DNA of 51,015 bases from Paracoccaceae bacterium (GTDB lineage Bacteria > Pseudomonadota > Alphaproteobacteria > Rhodobacterales > Rhodobacteraceae). Shown here piece by piece: positions 1 to 13,074 of the stretch (within the stretch, counting starts at the first letter, position 1; each line of letters opens with the position of its first letter). The notes below the pieces were generated by a model. The model did not search any database, was not told the origin of the DNA, and worked only from the letters and a program-made list of their open reading frames with translations. The stretch lies in the NCBI GenBank assembly GCA_026419405.1, contig JANZZL010000088.1:1-51015 (forward strand), given 5' to 3'. Both the position numbers and the translations under genes were made by a program.

Positions 1-7
1 CGAGGAT

Positions 8-22
8 GTTCCGTGTATGTTC
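8..22 (+). promoter_or_regulatory. LexA (SOS) box upstream of uvrA
   Basis: Two GTTC half-sites (8-11 and 19-22) are separated by exactly seven bases, which is the direct-repeat SOS box GTTC-N7-GTTC bound by LexA in alphaproteobacteria. It lies 64 bases upstream of the chosen uvrA start, as expected for a DNA-damage-inducible excision-repair gene. An upstream in-frame ATG at 6 overlaps this site, which argues against that codon being the translation start. Confidence 0.8.
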
Positions 23-33
23 TCATTTTTCGA

Positions 34-62
34 TTGGAGACTCGGCGCGGAGGGACTATCTG
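34..62 (+). promoter_or_regulatory. Possible uvrA promoter
   Basis: TTGGAG (34-39) and TATCTG (57-62) are spaced by 17 bases and fit a sigma-70-type promoter between the SOS box and the uvrA start. The match is moderate. The LexA box would lie just upstream of the -35 element, so a second promoter overlapping the box further upstream, outside the window, is also possible. Confidence 0.35.
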
Positions 63-86
63 TTAACCCTCATTCCGGGGTGGACG

Positions 87-2948
<2,862 letters not shown>

Positions 2949-5900
2949 CCCCGGCGCCCGGGGCCCGCCGCGCCGTCGGCCGCGACGGCTCCGCGGCGGG
3001 CGACCGCGTCTGCGGGGCGGACTCCGGCGGGGCGGCCGCGTCCCAGACGATCTCGGTTGCGCCCCGTCTGCGCCAGGCCGCCTGCTGCGCGAGGTCGCGC
3101 GCCGCCCGGCTCTCGCGGCCGAGCGCCAGCGCCCGGATCCGCGCCGCCAGGCGGTCGGCGCCGATCCCGAGCCAGACGCGCAGCGCAAGCAGCGCCGGCG
3201 TCAGCACCAGGGTGAGGACCGTGGCGATGCCGAGGCCGAAGACGACGGCCGTGGCGAGCTGCTTCCACCACAGCGCGGTCGGGCTGTCGATCGTGTAGCC
3301 GCCGTTCACGAAGTCGAGGCTCAGGCCGAACATCATCGGCGCAAGGCCCGCCATCGTGGTGATCGTGGTCAGCAGCACGGGCCGGATCCGCTGCTCGGCG
3401 GTGCGGACGATCGCCTCGAGCTTGGGCATGCAGCCGGAAAGCTCCTGGTAGGTGTCGATCAGCACGATGTTGTTGTTCACCACGATTCCGGCGAGCGCGA
3501 CGATCCCCACCCCGGTCATGATGACCGAGAAGGGCTGGTCCATGACCAGCATCCCGATGAGCACGCCGGTGGTGGAAAGCACCACCGCCAGCAGCACCAG
3601 CACGGCGTTGTAGAACGAGTTGAACTGGGCGAGCAGGATCACGAACATCAGGCCGAGCGCGCCCGCGAAGGCCTGCATCAGGAAGGCCTGGCTCTCGGCC
3701 TGATCCTCCTGGTCGCCGGTCCATTCCCAGCTCACGCCTGCCGGCAGCGGCGCCTCGGCCTCGAGCCAGGCGGTGATCGCCGCGATCCGCTCGTTCGCCG
3801 TCACCGGCACCGCGCGGCCGCCGGCCGCATCCGCCGCGGCGAGCCGCTCGGCGGCCTCGGGCGCGGGCACCACGGCCAGCGGCCTGCCGGCGGCGTCGTC
3901 GATCCGCACGAGGCCCGGCGCGACATCGGCCTTCACGTCGTAGTGGCGCTGCTGGTCCACCCGGTCGATCCGGCCGAGCTTGGCCACGGGCCTGCGCGTG
4001 ACGAAGTTGGCCAGCGGCACGAGGCCCGCCGAGGTGCGCACCCGCAGTTCGTCGAGCGTGGCGAGCACCCGGTCCTCCGCAGGCAGGCGCACGCGGATCT
4101 CGATCTCCTCCCCGGATCCCTCGACCCGCATGGTGTCGAGCAAGAGCCCGCGGGTGACGAGCTGCACCATCGCGCCCACGGTCGCCACATCGGCGCCGAA
4201 GCGGCCGGCCTTCTCCACGTCCACGTCGATCTGCCAGTCGATGCCGGGCAGCGGCAGGGTGTTCTCGATGCCGATGATGCCCGGGGTCCGGGCGAGCCGC
4301 GCCTCGACCCGCCGCACCGCCTCGGCGAGCGCGCCGCGGTCCTCGCCCTTGAGCCGCAGGTGCAGCGGCTTGCCGGAGGAGGGGCCCCGCGAGAGGTTGA
4401 GGATCTCGGTCCGGATCCCCGGGATCCGGTCGAGCGCCGCCTCGATCCGCGCCACGATCAGGTCGCCGTCGAGGTCGGGGTCGTGCCGGCGGTCCTCCCA
4501 GGGGGCGAGCTCGATCTGGAGCTGGCCGATCGTGTCGAGCGGCGCCTGCCCGCCGCCGGTGTTCTGTCTGAGCCCGCCCGATCCCGCGAAGGCGAAGATG
4601 CTGTCGAGCCCTTCGATCGCGGCGACCGCCCGTTCGGCCTTTCCCACCAGCGCGTCCTTCTCGGCAAGGCTGAGGTTGCCGCGTGCACGCACGTAGACGA
4701 TGACCTGCTCGGGCTCGCTCTCGACGAAGAACTCCACCCCCCGGTTGTGCTGCGCGTAGTGGCCGAAGACGGCGACGACGAAGGCGCCGACCGCGCCGAC
4801 GGTGAGAAGCGGCATCACCGGGTTGCCCGCGATCAGCGCGATGAGGCGGCCGAAGAGGGTGCGGCGGTAGCCCGCCTCGACGACGCGCCGCCGCCGCCGC
4901 TGCGGCCGGGCCGCGCCGACCGTGATCCCGGTCAGCGCCGCGCCCGCAAGGAACATCGCCACCCCCGGCAGCCGGGCCGCCGGGCCAAGTCCTGCCGCCG
5001 GCACCAGGTAGTCGGGGTCGAGAAGCTGCATGGCGCCCGCGAAGGCGAGCCAGGCCGCCGGCACGACCAGCGCCGCGCGCAGCGCCCAGGGCAGCGGCCG
5101 CAGCGCCGCCGCGGCCTGGTCGAACCGGCGCGTGAGCCGACCGGCCACGCCGCCCAGCACCGGCAGGAAGATCAGCGCCACGACCAGCGAGGCCGAGAGC
5201 ACGAAGATCAGGGTCACCGGCAGCATGGCCATGAACTCGCCCGCCACCCCCGGCCAGAACAGCATCGGCAGGAAGGCGCAGAGCGTGGTGGCCGTCGAGG
5301 AGACCACCGGCCAGAACATCCGCCGGGCGGCCTCGACATAGGCCCGCATCGGCCCGGAACCTTCCGCGATGCGCTTGTCGGCATGCTCGACCACCACGAT
5401 CGCGCCATCGACCAGCATGCCGACGGCGAGGATGAGCCCGAACATCACGATGTTCGAGATCGCGATGCCCATCACCGCGAGCAGCGCGAAGCACAGCAGG
5501 AACGAGGTCGGGATGGCGAAGCCGACAAGCAGCGCCGAGCGCGGGCCGAGGGCGGCGAGCACCACGATCATGACCAGCGCGATGGCGGTCAGCACCGAGC
5601 CCTCGAGCTGGCCGACCATCGCGGCCACGTTCACCGACTGGTCGTTGGAGAGGTCCACGCGCACCGCCCGGCGCAGCTCCGGCGGCCAGTCGGCGGTCTC
5701 GGCCGCGACCGCCGCGCGCACCAGCGCGACCGTGTCGATCAGGTTGAAGCCCTTGCGCTTGACGACCTGGAGCGCGACGGTCGCGTCGCCGTTGTAGCGC
5801 GCGGTGCCCGCGCGGTCCTCGAAGGTGAGGCGGATGTCGGCCAGGTCGCCCAGCGTCACCACCCGGTCGCCGTTGACCTTCACCGGCAGGGCGCGGACAT

Positions 5901-6608
5901 CGCGCGGTCCGCCGAACGAGGCGGGGATCTTCACCGCGAAGGCGCCGTCCGGCGTCTCCACCTCCCCGGCCGCGATCAGCCGGTTGTTGTTGACGACGAC
6001 GGCGATCAGCTCCTCGGCGCTGACGTTGTAGGCCTCGAGCCGCAGCGGGTCGATCACGACCTCGAGCATCTCGTCGCGGTGGCCCGCGAGCGGGGCCTCG
6101 AGCACCGGCTCCAGCGCCTCGATCCGGTCCTGCATCTGCCGCGCGAGGCGCAGCAGCGTGCGTTCCGGCACCGCCCCCGAGAGGTTCACGATGACGATCG
6201 GGAACTCCGAGAAGTTGATCTCGTTGATCGAATACTGCTCGACACCCGAGGGAAAGCGCGCCTCGGCGCGGCCCATCGCATCGCGCAGGTCGGCGATGAC
6301 CTTCGTCTTGTCCCAGCCGAACTCGAACTCGAGCGCGACCGCGGCGTAGCCTTCGGCCGCGATCGCCGACATCCGCTTCAGCCCCTCGAGGCCCGAGAGC
6401 TCGGTTTCCATCGGCCTGACCAGCAGCGTCTCGCTGTCCTCGGCCGAGATGCCGGGGAAGGGCACCGAGACGAAGAGCACCGGCACCTCGATGTCGGGCT
6501 CGCCCTCCTTCGGCAGGCCGAGGTAGGCAAGGCCGCCGGCGACCAGCGAGAGCGCGATGAAGGCGAGGATCATCCGCGCCCGCGCGGCCGCCCAGTCCAC
6601 CAGCGCGG

Positions 6609-7769
6609 TCACGGCGCGGCCTCGCGCAGGGTCACGGCGACCGGCGCGCCGTCGAGCACCCATTCCTGGCCGACGACGATGACATCGGCCGCCTCGGGAA
6701 GGCCGGTGAGCCAGACCCCCTCCGGCGTGTCCCGCAGGACGGTCACGGGGAGGAAGCGCGCCGTGCCGCCCTCGGCGACGCGCACGCCGAGCCGGCCGGC
6801 GTCATCGAGGGTCAGCGCCGAGGCAGGCAGCAGATGCGCCCTCTCGCCCTCGGCGGACACCGCGATCTCGGCGGTCTGGCCGTCGCGGATCGCGAGGTCG
6901 GGGTTCGGCGCCTCGACCTCCACGCGGAAGGTGCGCGTGGCCTCGTCGGCGGCACGCGAGACGAAGCTGACGCGCCCGGCGACCTGCGCGCCGGTGACGA
7001 GCCGCGCGCTGGCCGGGGCGCCGGGGGCGATGCGGGCGACCTCGGTCTCGGGCACGAAGCCGACGAGCCGGATCGGGTCGAGCCGGACCACCTCGGCGCA
7101 GGGCGCACCCGGCTGGAGCAGGCTGCCGAGCTCGGCGGTGTCGGTTTCGAGCAGGCCCGCGAAGGGGGCGGCGATGACGGTGCGCGCAAGCTCGGCCTCG
7201 GCCGAGGCGAGGCCGGCGCGGGCCGATTCCACCGCCGCCTGCGCCGCCCGCACCGCGGCCTCGGCGGCGGCGACGCGGGTCTCCGAGGCGAAGCCGCCTT
7301 CGCTCAGCGAGCGCGCGGCGCGGTCGTTGATCCGGGCCTCGGCCAGGCGCGCCTCGGCCTCGGCCAGCCGGGCGCGGGCCTCCTCCACCGCCGCGGGCCG
7401 GGTGCCGGGGTCGATCCGGCACAGCGTCTGGCCGGCATCGACGGACGCGCCCCGGCGCAGCGGCTCCGAGATCACCCGGCCCGAGGTCTCGGCCATCACG
7501 GTCACCCGGCGCGCCGCCTCGGTGCGGCCGCGGAGCCGGACCGTGCGCACGATCGCGCGCGCCTCCGAGCGGAGGGCGACGACCGCCACGCCCCCGGCGG
7601 TCTCGAGCGCCTCCTCCTCGGCGACGGTCAGGGCGGGGTCGGCGGAGGGCTCGCCGCGCCCTGCCGCGAGGTCGGCGCCGGCGAAGGCGCCGAGCCGCTC
7701 GCGTTCGAACAGGAGGGCGTAGAGCGCAGCGATGACCAGCGCTGCGAGCAGGAGTGGGATCGGTCGCAT
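6609..7769 (-). CDS. RND efflux adaptor (HlyD/MFP family)
   Basis: Periplasmic membrane-fusion protein linking the RND pump to an outer-membrane channel. The 386-residue product starts with a membrane anchor (residues 3-20). A barrel-sandwich/lipoyl half (VMAETSGRVISEPLRRGASV) follows, then a long Ala/Glu-rich alpha-helical hairpin of roughly 80 residues, the second lipoyl half (TVIAAPFAGLLE) and the beta-barrel and membrane-proximal domains. The ATG at 7769 is chosen because it gives the anchor at once and has a GGCGAGG-like ribosome site; ATG/TTG codons 39-42 bases upstream are possible. First gene of a two-gene operon with the pump, transcribed divergently from the gene at 8044. Confidence 0.88.
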   Translation of the reverse strand: MRPIPLLLAALVIAALYALLFERERLGAFAGADLAAGRGEPSADPALTVAEEEALETAGGVAVVALRSEARAIVRTVRLRGRTEAARRVTVMAETSGRVISEPLRRGASVDAGQTLCRIDPGTRPAAVEEARARLAEAEARLAEARINDRAARSLSEGGFASETRVAAAEAAVRAAQAAVESARAGLASAEAELARTVIAAPFAGLLETDTAELGSLLQPGAPCAEVVRLDPIRLVGFVPETEVARIAPGAPASARLVTGAQVAGRVSFVSRAADEATRTFRVEVEAPNPDLAIRDGQTAEIAVSAEGERAHLLPASALTLDDAGRLGVRVAEGGTARFLPVTVLRDTPEGVWLTGLPEAADVIVVGQEWVLDGAPVAVTLREAAP

Positions 7770-8043
7770 CCGGCCTCGCCCGGCGGCCGGCTCCGACCGC
7801 CCGTCCATCAACCATGTTCCACGACGTGCGCATCCCGCGGCGAGGGATCGCGGCGGCCACCACTACGCCGAACCGGGCAGTGCAGATTAGACATTTCCCG
7901 GCGGTGCCGCAAGCGCAGCCGCCCCGGGGCCGCGCCGCCGTCGCGGCCCGCTGCCCGGCCCGCGCCCTTGCCGCAGCGGCCGTGATCGCGCTAAGAGGTG
8001 CCGGCCCCGGGGCCGCGGCGCGGCGGGGCAGGGGAGAGGGCGC

Positions 8044-8697
8044 GTGAGCAACACGACCGACAGCTTCATCGACGAGGTCACCGAGGAGGTCCGCCGCGAC
8101 CGGCTCTTCCGCATCCTGCGCCGCTACGGCTGGATCGGGATCCTGGCCGTGCTGCTGCTGGTCGGCGGAGCGGCCCTCACCGAATGGCGCCGCGCCTCGG
8201 AACGGGCGGCGGCGCAGGCGGCGGGCGACGCGATCTATGCGGTCCTCCGCCAGGACGACCCGGCGGCGCGCGCCGAGGGGCTGGCCGGTCTCGGCGTCGC
8301 GGGGCCGGGGGCCGCGCCGGTGATGATGCTGCAGGCCGCGAACCTGGCCGAGGCGGGCGAGACCGCCCGCGCCGCCGAGGTCTATGCCGCGCTCGCCGCC
8401 GACACGGGGCATCCGCGCGTCTGGCGCGACCTCGCGGCGCTGAAGCGGGTGCTGCTGCTCGGGCGCAGCCTCACGCCCGCCGAGCGCCTCGCGGCGCTCG
8501 CACCCCTGACCGAGCCGGGGGCGCCGTTCCGGGTGCTGGCCCAGGAGCAGGAGGCCTATGCCCGGATCGACGCGGGCGAGACCGAGGCGGCACGGGCGCT
8601 GCTCGACGCGCTGATGGCCGACCGCGAGGCCTCGCTGGGCTTGCGCTTGCGCGCCGCGCAGATGATGGTGGCGCTCGGCGAGGACGGCGCGGGCTGA
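8044..8697 (+). CDS. YfgM-like ancillary SecYEG translocon subunit (TPR protein)
   Basis: Single-pass membrane protein of 217 residues. It has a basic cytoplasmic N-terminus (RRDRLFRILRRYGW), one transmembrane helix at about residues 34-50 and a periplasmic Ala-rich helical domain typical of tetratricopeptide-like solenoids. YfgM-type proteins associate with the SecYEG translocon and periplasmic chaperones. Its place directly before bamB and der is the usual context and supports the call. The GTG start follows a strong purine-rich site (GGGGAGAGG). No promoter could be defined in the 270-base gap shared with the divergent efflux operon. Confidence 0.75.
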   Translation: MSNTTDSFIDEVTEEVRRDRLFRILRRYGWIGILAVLLLVGGAALTEWRRASERAAAQAAGDAIYAVLRQDDPAARAEGLAGLGVAGPGAAPVMMLQAANLAEAGETARAAEVYAALAADTGHPRVWRDLAALKRVLLLGRSLTPAERLAALAPLTEPGAPFRVLAQEQEAYARIDAGETEAARALLDALMADREASLGLRLRAAQMMVALGEDGAG

Positions 8698-8737
8698 CCT
8701 CGACCGCCACGCCGCAACGACACGGGGAGTGACAGGG

Positions 8738-10117
8738 GTGGGCAGAGCGGTGCGACTGGGCTGGGGCCTCGCCCTGATCCTGGCGGCGGGGCTGGCGGCG
8801 GGCTGCGGCCAGCGCGAGGAGCGCCTGCCCGGCGAGCGGATCGGCCTGCGCGATCTCGGCATCGCCGATCCCGCCGATGCGACCGGCACGGCGTCGGCGC
8901 CGGCGCGGCAGGGCACGGGCCGGTCGCCCGATGCCCCGGTCAACCGGACCGTGGCGGCGGCGCTGCCTCCACCGCGCGCCAATGCCGACTGGACGCATCG
9001 CAACGGCTCGCCCCTGCACCGCACCCGGCATCCGGCGCTCGCGCCCCAGCCGCAGCGGATCTGGACGGCCGACATCGGGCAGGGCAACAGCCGCCGGCAG
9101 CGGATCACCGCCGACCCGGTGGTGGCGGGGGGCCGGGTCTTCACGCTCGATGCCGCGGCGACCGTCACCGCCGTCTCGACCGGCGGCGCGCGGCTGTGGT
9201 CCACCGACCTGACGCCGCCCTCCGACCGCAGCGGCGACGCATCCGGCGGGGCGCTGGCCTACGGCGGCGGCCGCGTCTTCGTCACCTCGGGCTTCGGCGC
9301 GATCTCGGCGCTCGATGCCGAGACGGGCGCCGTGCTCTGGACGCAGAAGCTCGACGCCTCGGCCACCGGCGCGCCGACGGTGGTGGGCGACATCGTCTAC
9401 CTCTCGGCGCGCGACAGCCGCGGCTGGGCGATCCGCGCCGACAACGGTCGCGTCGAGTGGACCGTGCAGGGCACGCCGACGCCCTCGGTGATGACCGGGG
9501 GCGGGGGGCCGGCGGTGACCGACCGGCTCGCCATCTTCCCCTTCGGCTCCAACGAGCTGGTGGCAGCGCTGCGCGAGGGCGGGCTCAGGGTCTGGGGCGC
9601 CAGCGTGGCCGGCCAGCGGCGCGGCCGCGTCTATGCGACGATCAGCGACATCACCGGCGATCCGGTGGTGGACGGGGGCACGGTCTATGCCGGCAACCAG
9701 TCGGGCCGTGTCGCCGCGCTCGATCTCGAGACCGGAGAGCGGCTCTGGACCGCGACCGAAGGCGCCTATTCCCCGGTCTGGCCGGAGGGCAACTCGCTCT
9801 ACCTGATCTCGGATCAGGCCGAACTGGTGCGGCTCGACGCGGCGACGGGCGAGCGCATCTGGGGCGTGGAACTGCCCTATTTCGAGCAGACGCGGGTCCG
9901 GCGCCTGAAGTCGGTGACGGCGCATTTCGGCCCGGTGGTGGCGGGCGGGCGCGTCTGGGTCGCCTCGGACGACGGGCGGCTGCGCGCCTTCGCGCCGGAC
10001 TCGGGCGCGCTGGTCTACGAGACCGAGATCCCCGGCGGCGCGGCCTCGAACCCGGCGGTGGCGGCCGGCGTGCTCTACGTGATCTCGGCGCGCGGGCAGC
10101 TCCACGCCTACCGCTAG
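8738..10117 (+). CDS. bamB: Outer membrane assembly lipoprotein BamB
   Basis: BamB is the beta-propeller lipoprotein of the BAM complex that inserts beta-barrel proteins into the outer membrane. The 459-residue product has a hydrophobic signal ending in LAAGC, a slightly unusual lipobox whose Cys would be lipidated. PQQ-like repeats follow with recurring segments such as [24 protein letters not shown] and [22 protein letters not shown]. The GTG at 8738 is preferred over the GTG nine bases earlier because GGGGAG (8724-8729) is then correctly spaced. Lies between the YfgM-like gene and der, all on one strand. Confidence 0.87.
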   Translation: MGRAVRLGWGLALILAAGLAAGCGQREERLPGERIGLRDLGIADPADATGTASAPARQGTGRSPDAPVNRTVAAALPPPRANADWTHRNGSPLHRTRHPALAPQPQRIWTADIGQGNSRRQRITADPVVAGGRVFTLDAAATVTAVSTGGARLWSTDLTPPSDRSGDASGGALAYGGGRVFVTSGFGAISALDAETGAVLWTQKLDASATGAPTVVGDIVYLSARDSRGWAIRADNGRVEWTVQGTPTPSVMTGGGGPAVTDRLAIFPFGSNELVAALREGGLRVWGASVAGQRRGRVYATISDITGDPVVDGGTVYAGNQSGRVAALDLETGERLWTATEGAYSPVWPEGNSLYLISDQAELVRLDAATGERIWGVELPYFEQTRVRRLKSVTAHFGPVVAGGRVWVASDDGRLRAFAPDSGALVYETEIPGGAASNPAVAAGVLYVISARGQLHAYR

Positions 10118-10211
10118 CACGGGAGCGCCCGCGCCGGCGCTCCGCAGCACGGCCTTCCAGCCCGGCGCGAAACCGTGTAAGCGGGCGGCCTTCGCTGCGG
10201 AGCCGGGGCCG

Positions 10212-11675
10212 ATGACCTTCACGCTCGCCATCGTCGGGCGCCCCAACGTGGGCAAGTCCACCCTGTTCAACCGCCTCGTCGGCAAGCGTCTGGCGCTGGT
10301 CGACGACCGGCCGGGCGTGACGCGCGACCTGCGCGAGGGCGCGGCGCGGCTCGGCGGCCTGAGCTTCACCGCGATCGACACCGCGGGGCTCGAGGAGGCG
10401 ACCGGCGACAGCCTGCCCGCGCGGATGCGCCGCCTGACCGAACGCGCGGTGGGCATGGCCGACGTCTGCCTCTTCGTGATCGATGCCCGCGCCGGCGTCA
10501 CGCCCGCCGACGAGACCTTCGCCGCGATCCTGCGCCGCCGGAACGCTCGCGTGATCCTCGTTGCCAACAAGGCCGAGGGGCGGGCCGGCGAGGCGGGCGC
10601 GCTCGAGGCCTGGCGGCTCGGGCTCGGCGAGCCGATCCGGCTCTCGGCCGAGCACGGGGAGGGCTTCGAGGACCTCTATGCCGCGCTCGCGCCGCTGGCC
10701 GAGGGCCTGGCCGGGCGCGCCGCCGCCGCGGACGACGCGGCGCCCGAGACCGAGGTCGAGGTGGTGGAGGGCGCCGAGGCCCCGCCCTTCGCCCCGACCG
10801 AGCGGCGCCCGTTGCAGATCGCCGTGATCGGCCGGCCGAACGCGGGCAAGTCGACCCTGGTCAACGCGATCCTCGGCGAGGAGCGGATGCTGACCGGGCC
10901 CGAGGCCGGGATCACGCGCGACGCGATCTCGGTCAGCACCCGCTGGGCGGGCACGCCGGTCCGCATCTTCGACACCGCGGGGCTGCGCCGGCGCGCGAAG
11001 GTGCAGGACAAGCTCGAGAAGCTCTCGGTGGCCGATGCCCTGCGCGCGGTGCGCTTCGCCGAGGTCGTGGTGGTGCTGCTGGACGCGCAGGTCCCCTTCG
11101 AGACGCAGGACCTGCGCATCGCCGACCTCGCCGAGCGCGAGGGGCGGGCGGTCGTGGTCGCGGTGAACAAGTGGGACCTCGAGACCGACCGGCAGGCGCG
11201 GCTCAAGGCGCTTGCCGAGAGCTTCGAGCGGCTCCTGCCCCAGCTCAAGGGGGCGCCGCTCGTCACCGTCTCGGCGAAGACCGGCCGCGGGCTCGACCGG
11301 CTGCACGCGGCGGTGGTGGCGGCGCATGCGGTCTGGAACCGCCGGGTGGGCACGGCGCAGCTCAACCGCTGGCTCGCGGCGATGACCGCGGCGCATCCGC
11401 CGCCGGCGCCCGGCGGGCGGCGGATCCGGCTGAAGTACATCACCCAGGTGAAGACCCGGCCGCCGGGCTTCGTGCTGATGTGCTCGGACCCCGAGGCGCT
11501 GCCGGATGCCTACCGCCGCTACCTGATCAACGGCCTGCGCGAGGCCTTCGACATGCCGGGCACGCCGATCCGGCTGACGCTGCGCAGCCAGGCCGAGAAG
11601 AACCCGTTCCGCGACCGCCGGCCGCCGAAGCGGACCGCGCTCTCGAAGCACCTCGGGAAGGCGCGGAAGGCGTAG
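10212..11675 (+). CDS. der: Ribosome biogenesis GTPase Der (EngA)
   Basis: Essential double-GTPase needed for maturation of the 50S ribosomal subunit. The 487-residue protein carries two tandem G domains: GRPNVGKST near residue 9 with DTAGLEE, and GRPNAGKST near residue 207 with [10 protein letters not shown] and NKWD. A KH-like C-terminal domain follows ([19 protein letters not shown]). The C-terminus ends in a basic tail. Length is normal. Last gene of the YfgM-like/bamB/der group. Confidence 0.97.
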   Translation: MTFTLAIVGRPNVGKSTLFNRLVGKRLALVDDRPGVTRDLREGAARLGGLSFTAIDTAGLEEATGDSLPARMRRLTERAVGMADVCLFVIDARAGVTPADETFAAILRRRNARVILVANKAEGRAGEAGALEAWRLGLGEPIRLSAEHGEGFEDLYAALAPLAEGLAGRAAAADDAAPETEVEVVEGAEAPPFAPTERRPLQIAVIGRPNAGKSTLVNAILGEERMLTGPEAGITRDAISVSTRWAGTPVRIFDTAGLRRRAKVQDKLEKLSVADALRAVRFAEVVVVLLDAQVPFETQDLRIADLAEREGRAVVVAVNKWDLETDRQARLKALAESFERLLPQLKGAPLVTVSAKTGRGLDRLHAAVVAAHAVWNRRVGTAQLNRWLAAMTAAHPPPAPGGRRIRLKYITQVKTRPPGFVLMCSDPEALPDAYRRYLINGLREAFDMPGTPIRLTLRSQAEKNPFRDRRPPKRTALSKHLGKARKA

Positions 11676-11749
11676 CGCCGCGGCCGGCGCGCCCGGCCCC
11701 ACCGGGCGAGGGGGGCTCCCGCCCCCCGCCCCCGCCGGGCGGCGGGGGC

Positions 11750-11780
11750 ACCCCCCGGGCGTATTTGCGACAAGAGGAAG
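11750..11780 (+). repeat. Short relative of the dispersed 3' intergenic repeat
   Basis: The 139-base gap after der holds a GC-rich, self-complementary stretch (runs of G and C at 11707-11757) ending in GGGCGTATTTGCGACAAGAG. The GGG-N-GTATTTG...AAG tail matches the 3' ends of the longer repeats at 19931-20029 and 40411-40502. Like them it lies downstream of a stop codon in the same orientation. It may act as a transcription end or RNA-stability element. Confidence 0.45.
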
Positions 11781-11814
11781 GGGCCGGTTCCCGAGGGCGC
11801 CGGGCCGGGGAGGC

Positions 11815-12606
11815 TCAGCCGGCCCAGTCGGGCGCGCGCTTCTCGAGGAAGGCCTGGATGCCTTCGGCCGTGTCGCGCCAGAGCATGTTCTCGACCATGA
11901 CCGCCGCGGTGTGGTCGTAGGCCCGGGCGATCGGCAGTTCGGCCTGTTCGTAGAAGGCGCGCTTGCCGATCCGGACGGCCGCGCCGAGCTTTCCCGCGAC
12001 CGTCTCGGCCAGGGCGCGGGTCTCGGCAGTGAGGTGGTCGGCGGGCACGACGCGGTTGACGAGGCCGAGCTCGCGGGCGCGGGTCGCGTCGATGAAGGCG
12101 CCGGTCGTCAGCATCTCGAAGGCCGCCTTGCGCGGGATGTTGCGGCTGAGCGCGACCATCGGCGTCGAGCAGAACAGTCCGATGTTGACCCCGTTCACCC
12201 CGAAGCGGGTGCCCTCGGCGGCGACCGCCATGTCGCAGGAGGCGACGAGCTGGCAGCCCGCCGCGGTGGCGATGCCGTGGACCTCGGCGATCACCGGCTG
12301 CGGCAGGCGCGGGATCGCCAGCATCACCTCGGCGCAGCGGGCGAAGAGATCGGCGAAGTAGGCGCGCCCGCCATCCTCCGCCTGGCGGCCGGCCTGCATC
12401 TCGCGCAGGTCGTGGCCGGCGCAGAAGGCCTTGCCGGCGCCCTTCAGGATCACGACGCGGATCCTGCGGTCGTCGGCCAGCGCGGTCAGCGCCGCCTTCA
12501 GCTCGGCGAGCAGCGCATCGGAGAGCGCATTGAGCGCCTCGGGGCGGTTCAGCGTCAGCGTGGCGACCGCGCCCGCCTCGGCGCGCAGCAGGATCGGCTC
12601 GGGCAC
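11815..12606 (-). CDS. Enoyl-CoA hydratase/isomerase family protein
   Basis: Crotonase-fold enzyme of 263 residues, probably hydrating 2-enoyl-CoA in fatty-acid or amino-acid degradation. It has the N-terminal LNRPEALNALS segment, the first oxyanion-hole region GAGKAFCAGHDLREM and the second region EVHGIATAAGCQLVASCDMAV with the expected Gly residues. The position of one usual catalytic Glu appears to be occupied by Ala (GIATAAGCQL), so the exact reaction is uncertain. The family often shows this in enoyl-CoA hydratase-domain-containing proteins (ECHDC3-like). GTG start eight bases after GGGAGG. Divergent from the thioesterase gene. Confidence 0.88.
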   Translation of the reverse strand: MPEPILLRAEAGAVATLTLNRPEALNALSDALLAELKAALTALADDRRIRVVILKGAGKAFCAGHDLREMQAGRQAEDGGRAYFADLFARCAEVMLAIPRLPQPVIAEVHGIATAAGCQLVASCDMAVAAEGTRFGVNGVNIGLFCSTPMVALSRNIPRKAAFEMLTTGAFIDATRARELGLVNRVVPADHLTAETRALAETVAGKLGAAVRIGKRAFYEQAELPIARAYDHTAAVMVENMLWRDTAEGIQAFLEKRAPDWAG

Positions 12607-12663
12607 TTGTCATCCCTCCCGGTTTGCGGCGAGCTTACGGCGGGGTGGCTCCGGGGGGAAGGG

Positions 12664-13074
12664 ATGACGCCGGACGAGCTGCACGACTTCCTGGCGGAGC
12701 AGTTCCCGCAGGTGAAGGACGACTTCCGCGTCCAGGCCCTGACGGAGAACGCGATCACCGTCCGCCTGCCGGTCGCCGAGCGCCACCTGCGGCCCGGCGG
12801 CACCGTCTCGGGGCCGACGATGTTCGCGCTGGCCGACGTGGCGGTCTACCTGATGATCCTCAGCCGCATCGGGCCGGTCGCGCTGGCGGTGACCACGAGC
12901 TGCGCGATCGACTTCCTCAGGAAGCCCGCCGCCGGGCGCGACCTGATCGCCGAGGCTCGGCTGCTCAAGCTCGGCCGGACGCTCGCGGTCGGCGACGTGC
13001 TGGTCTATTCCGAGGGGACGGCCGAGCCGGTGGCGCGGGCCTCGGTGACCTATGCGATCCCGCCCGCGCGCTGA
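12664..13074 (+). CDS. PaaI-type hotdog-fold thioesterase
   Basis: Small acyl-CoA thioesterase of 136 residues with the hotdog fold. The segment HLRPGGTVSGPTMFALADVAVYL corresponds to the family's substrate-binding loop and central helix; the Asp in LADVAVY is the likely catalytic residue. VTTSCAIDFLRKP is the second core strand. Start ATG follows GGGGGGAAGG. Divergent from the enoyl-CoA hydratase with only 57 bases between them, suggesting shared control and a joint role in acyl-CoA turnover. Its last 25 bases may overlap the convergent damaged gene at 13050. Confidence 0.83.
   Translation: MTPDELHDFLAEQFPQVKDDFRVQALTENAITVRLPVAERHLRPGGTVSGPTMFALADVAVYLMILSRIGPVALAVTTSCAIDFLRKPAAGRDLIAEARLLKLGRTLAVGDVLVYSEGTAEPVARASVTYAIPPAR

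Noticed and set aside
11815-12606. 1,4-dihydroxy-2-naphthoyl-CoA synthase or another named crotonase
   Set aside because: The sequence shows only general crotonase features, and one usual catalytic Glu is missing, so no specific name is justified.
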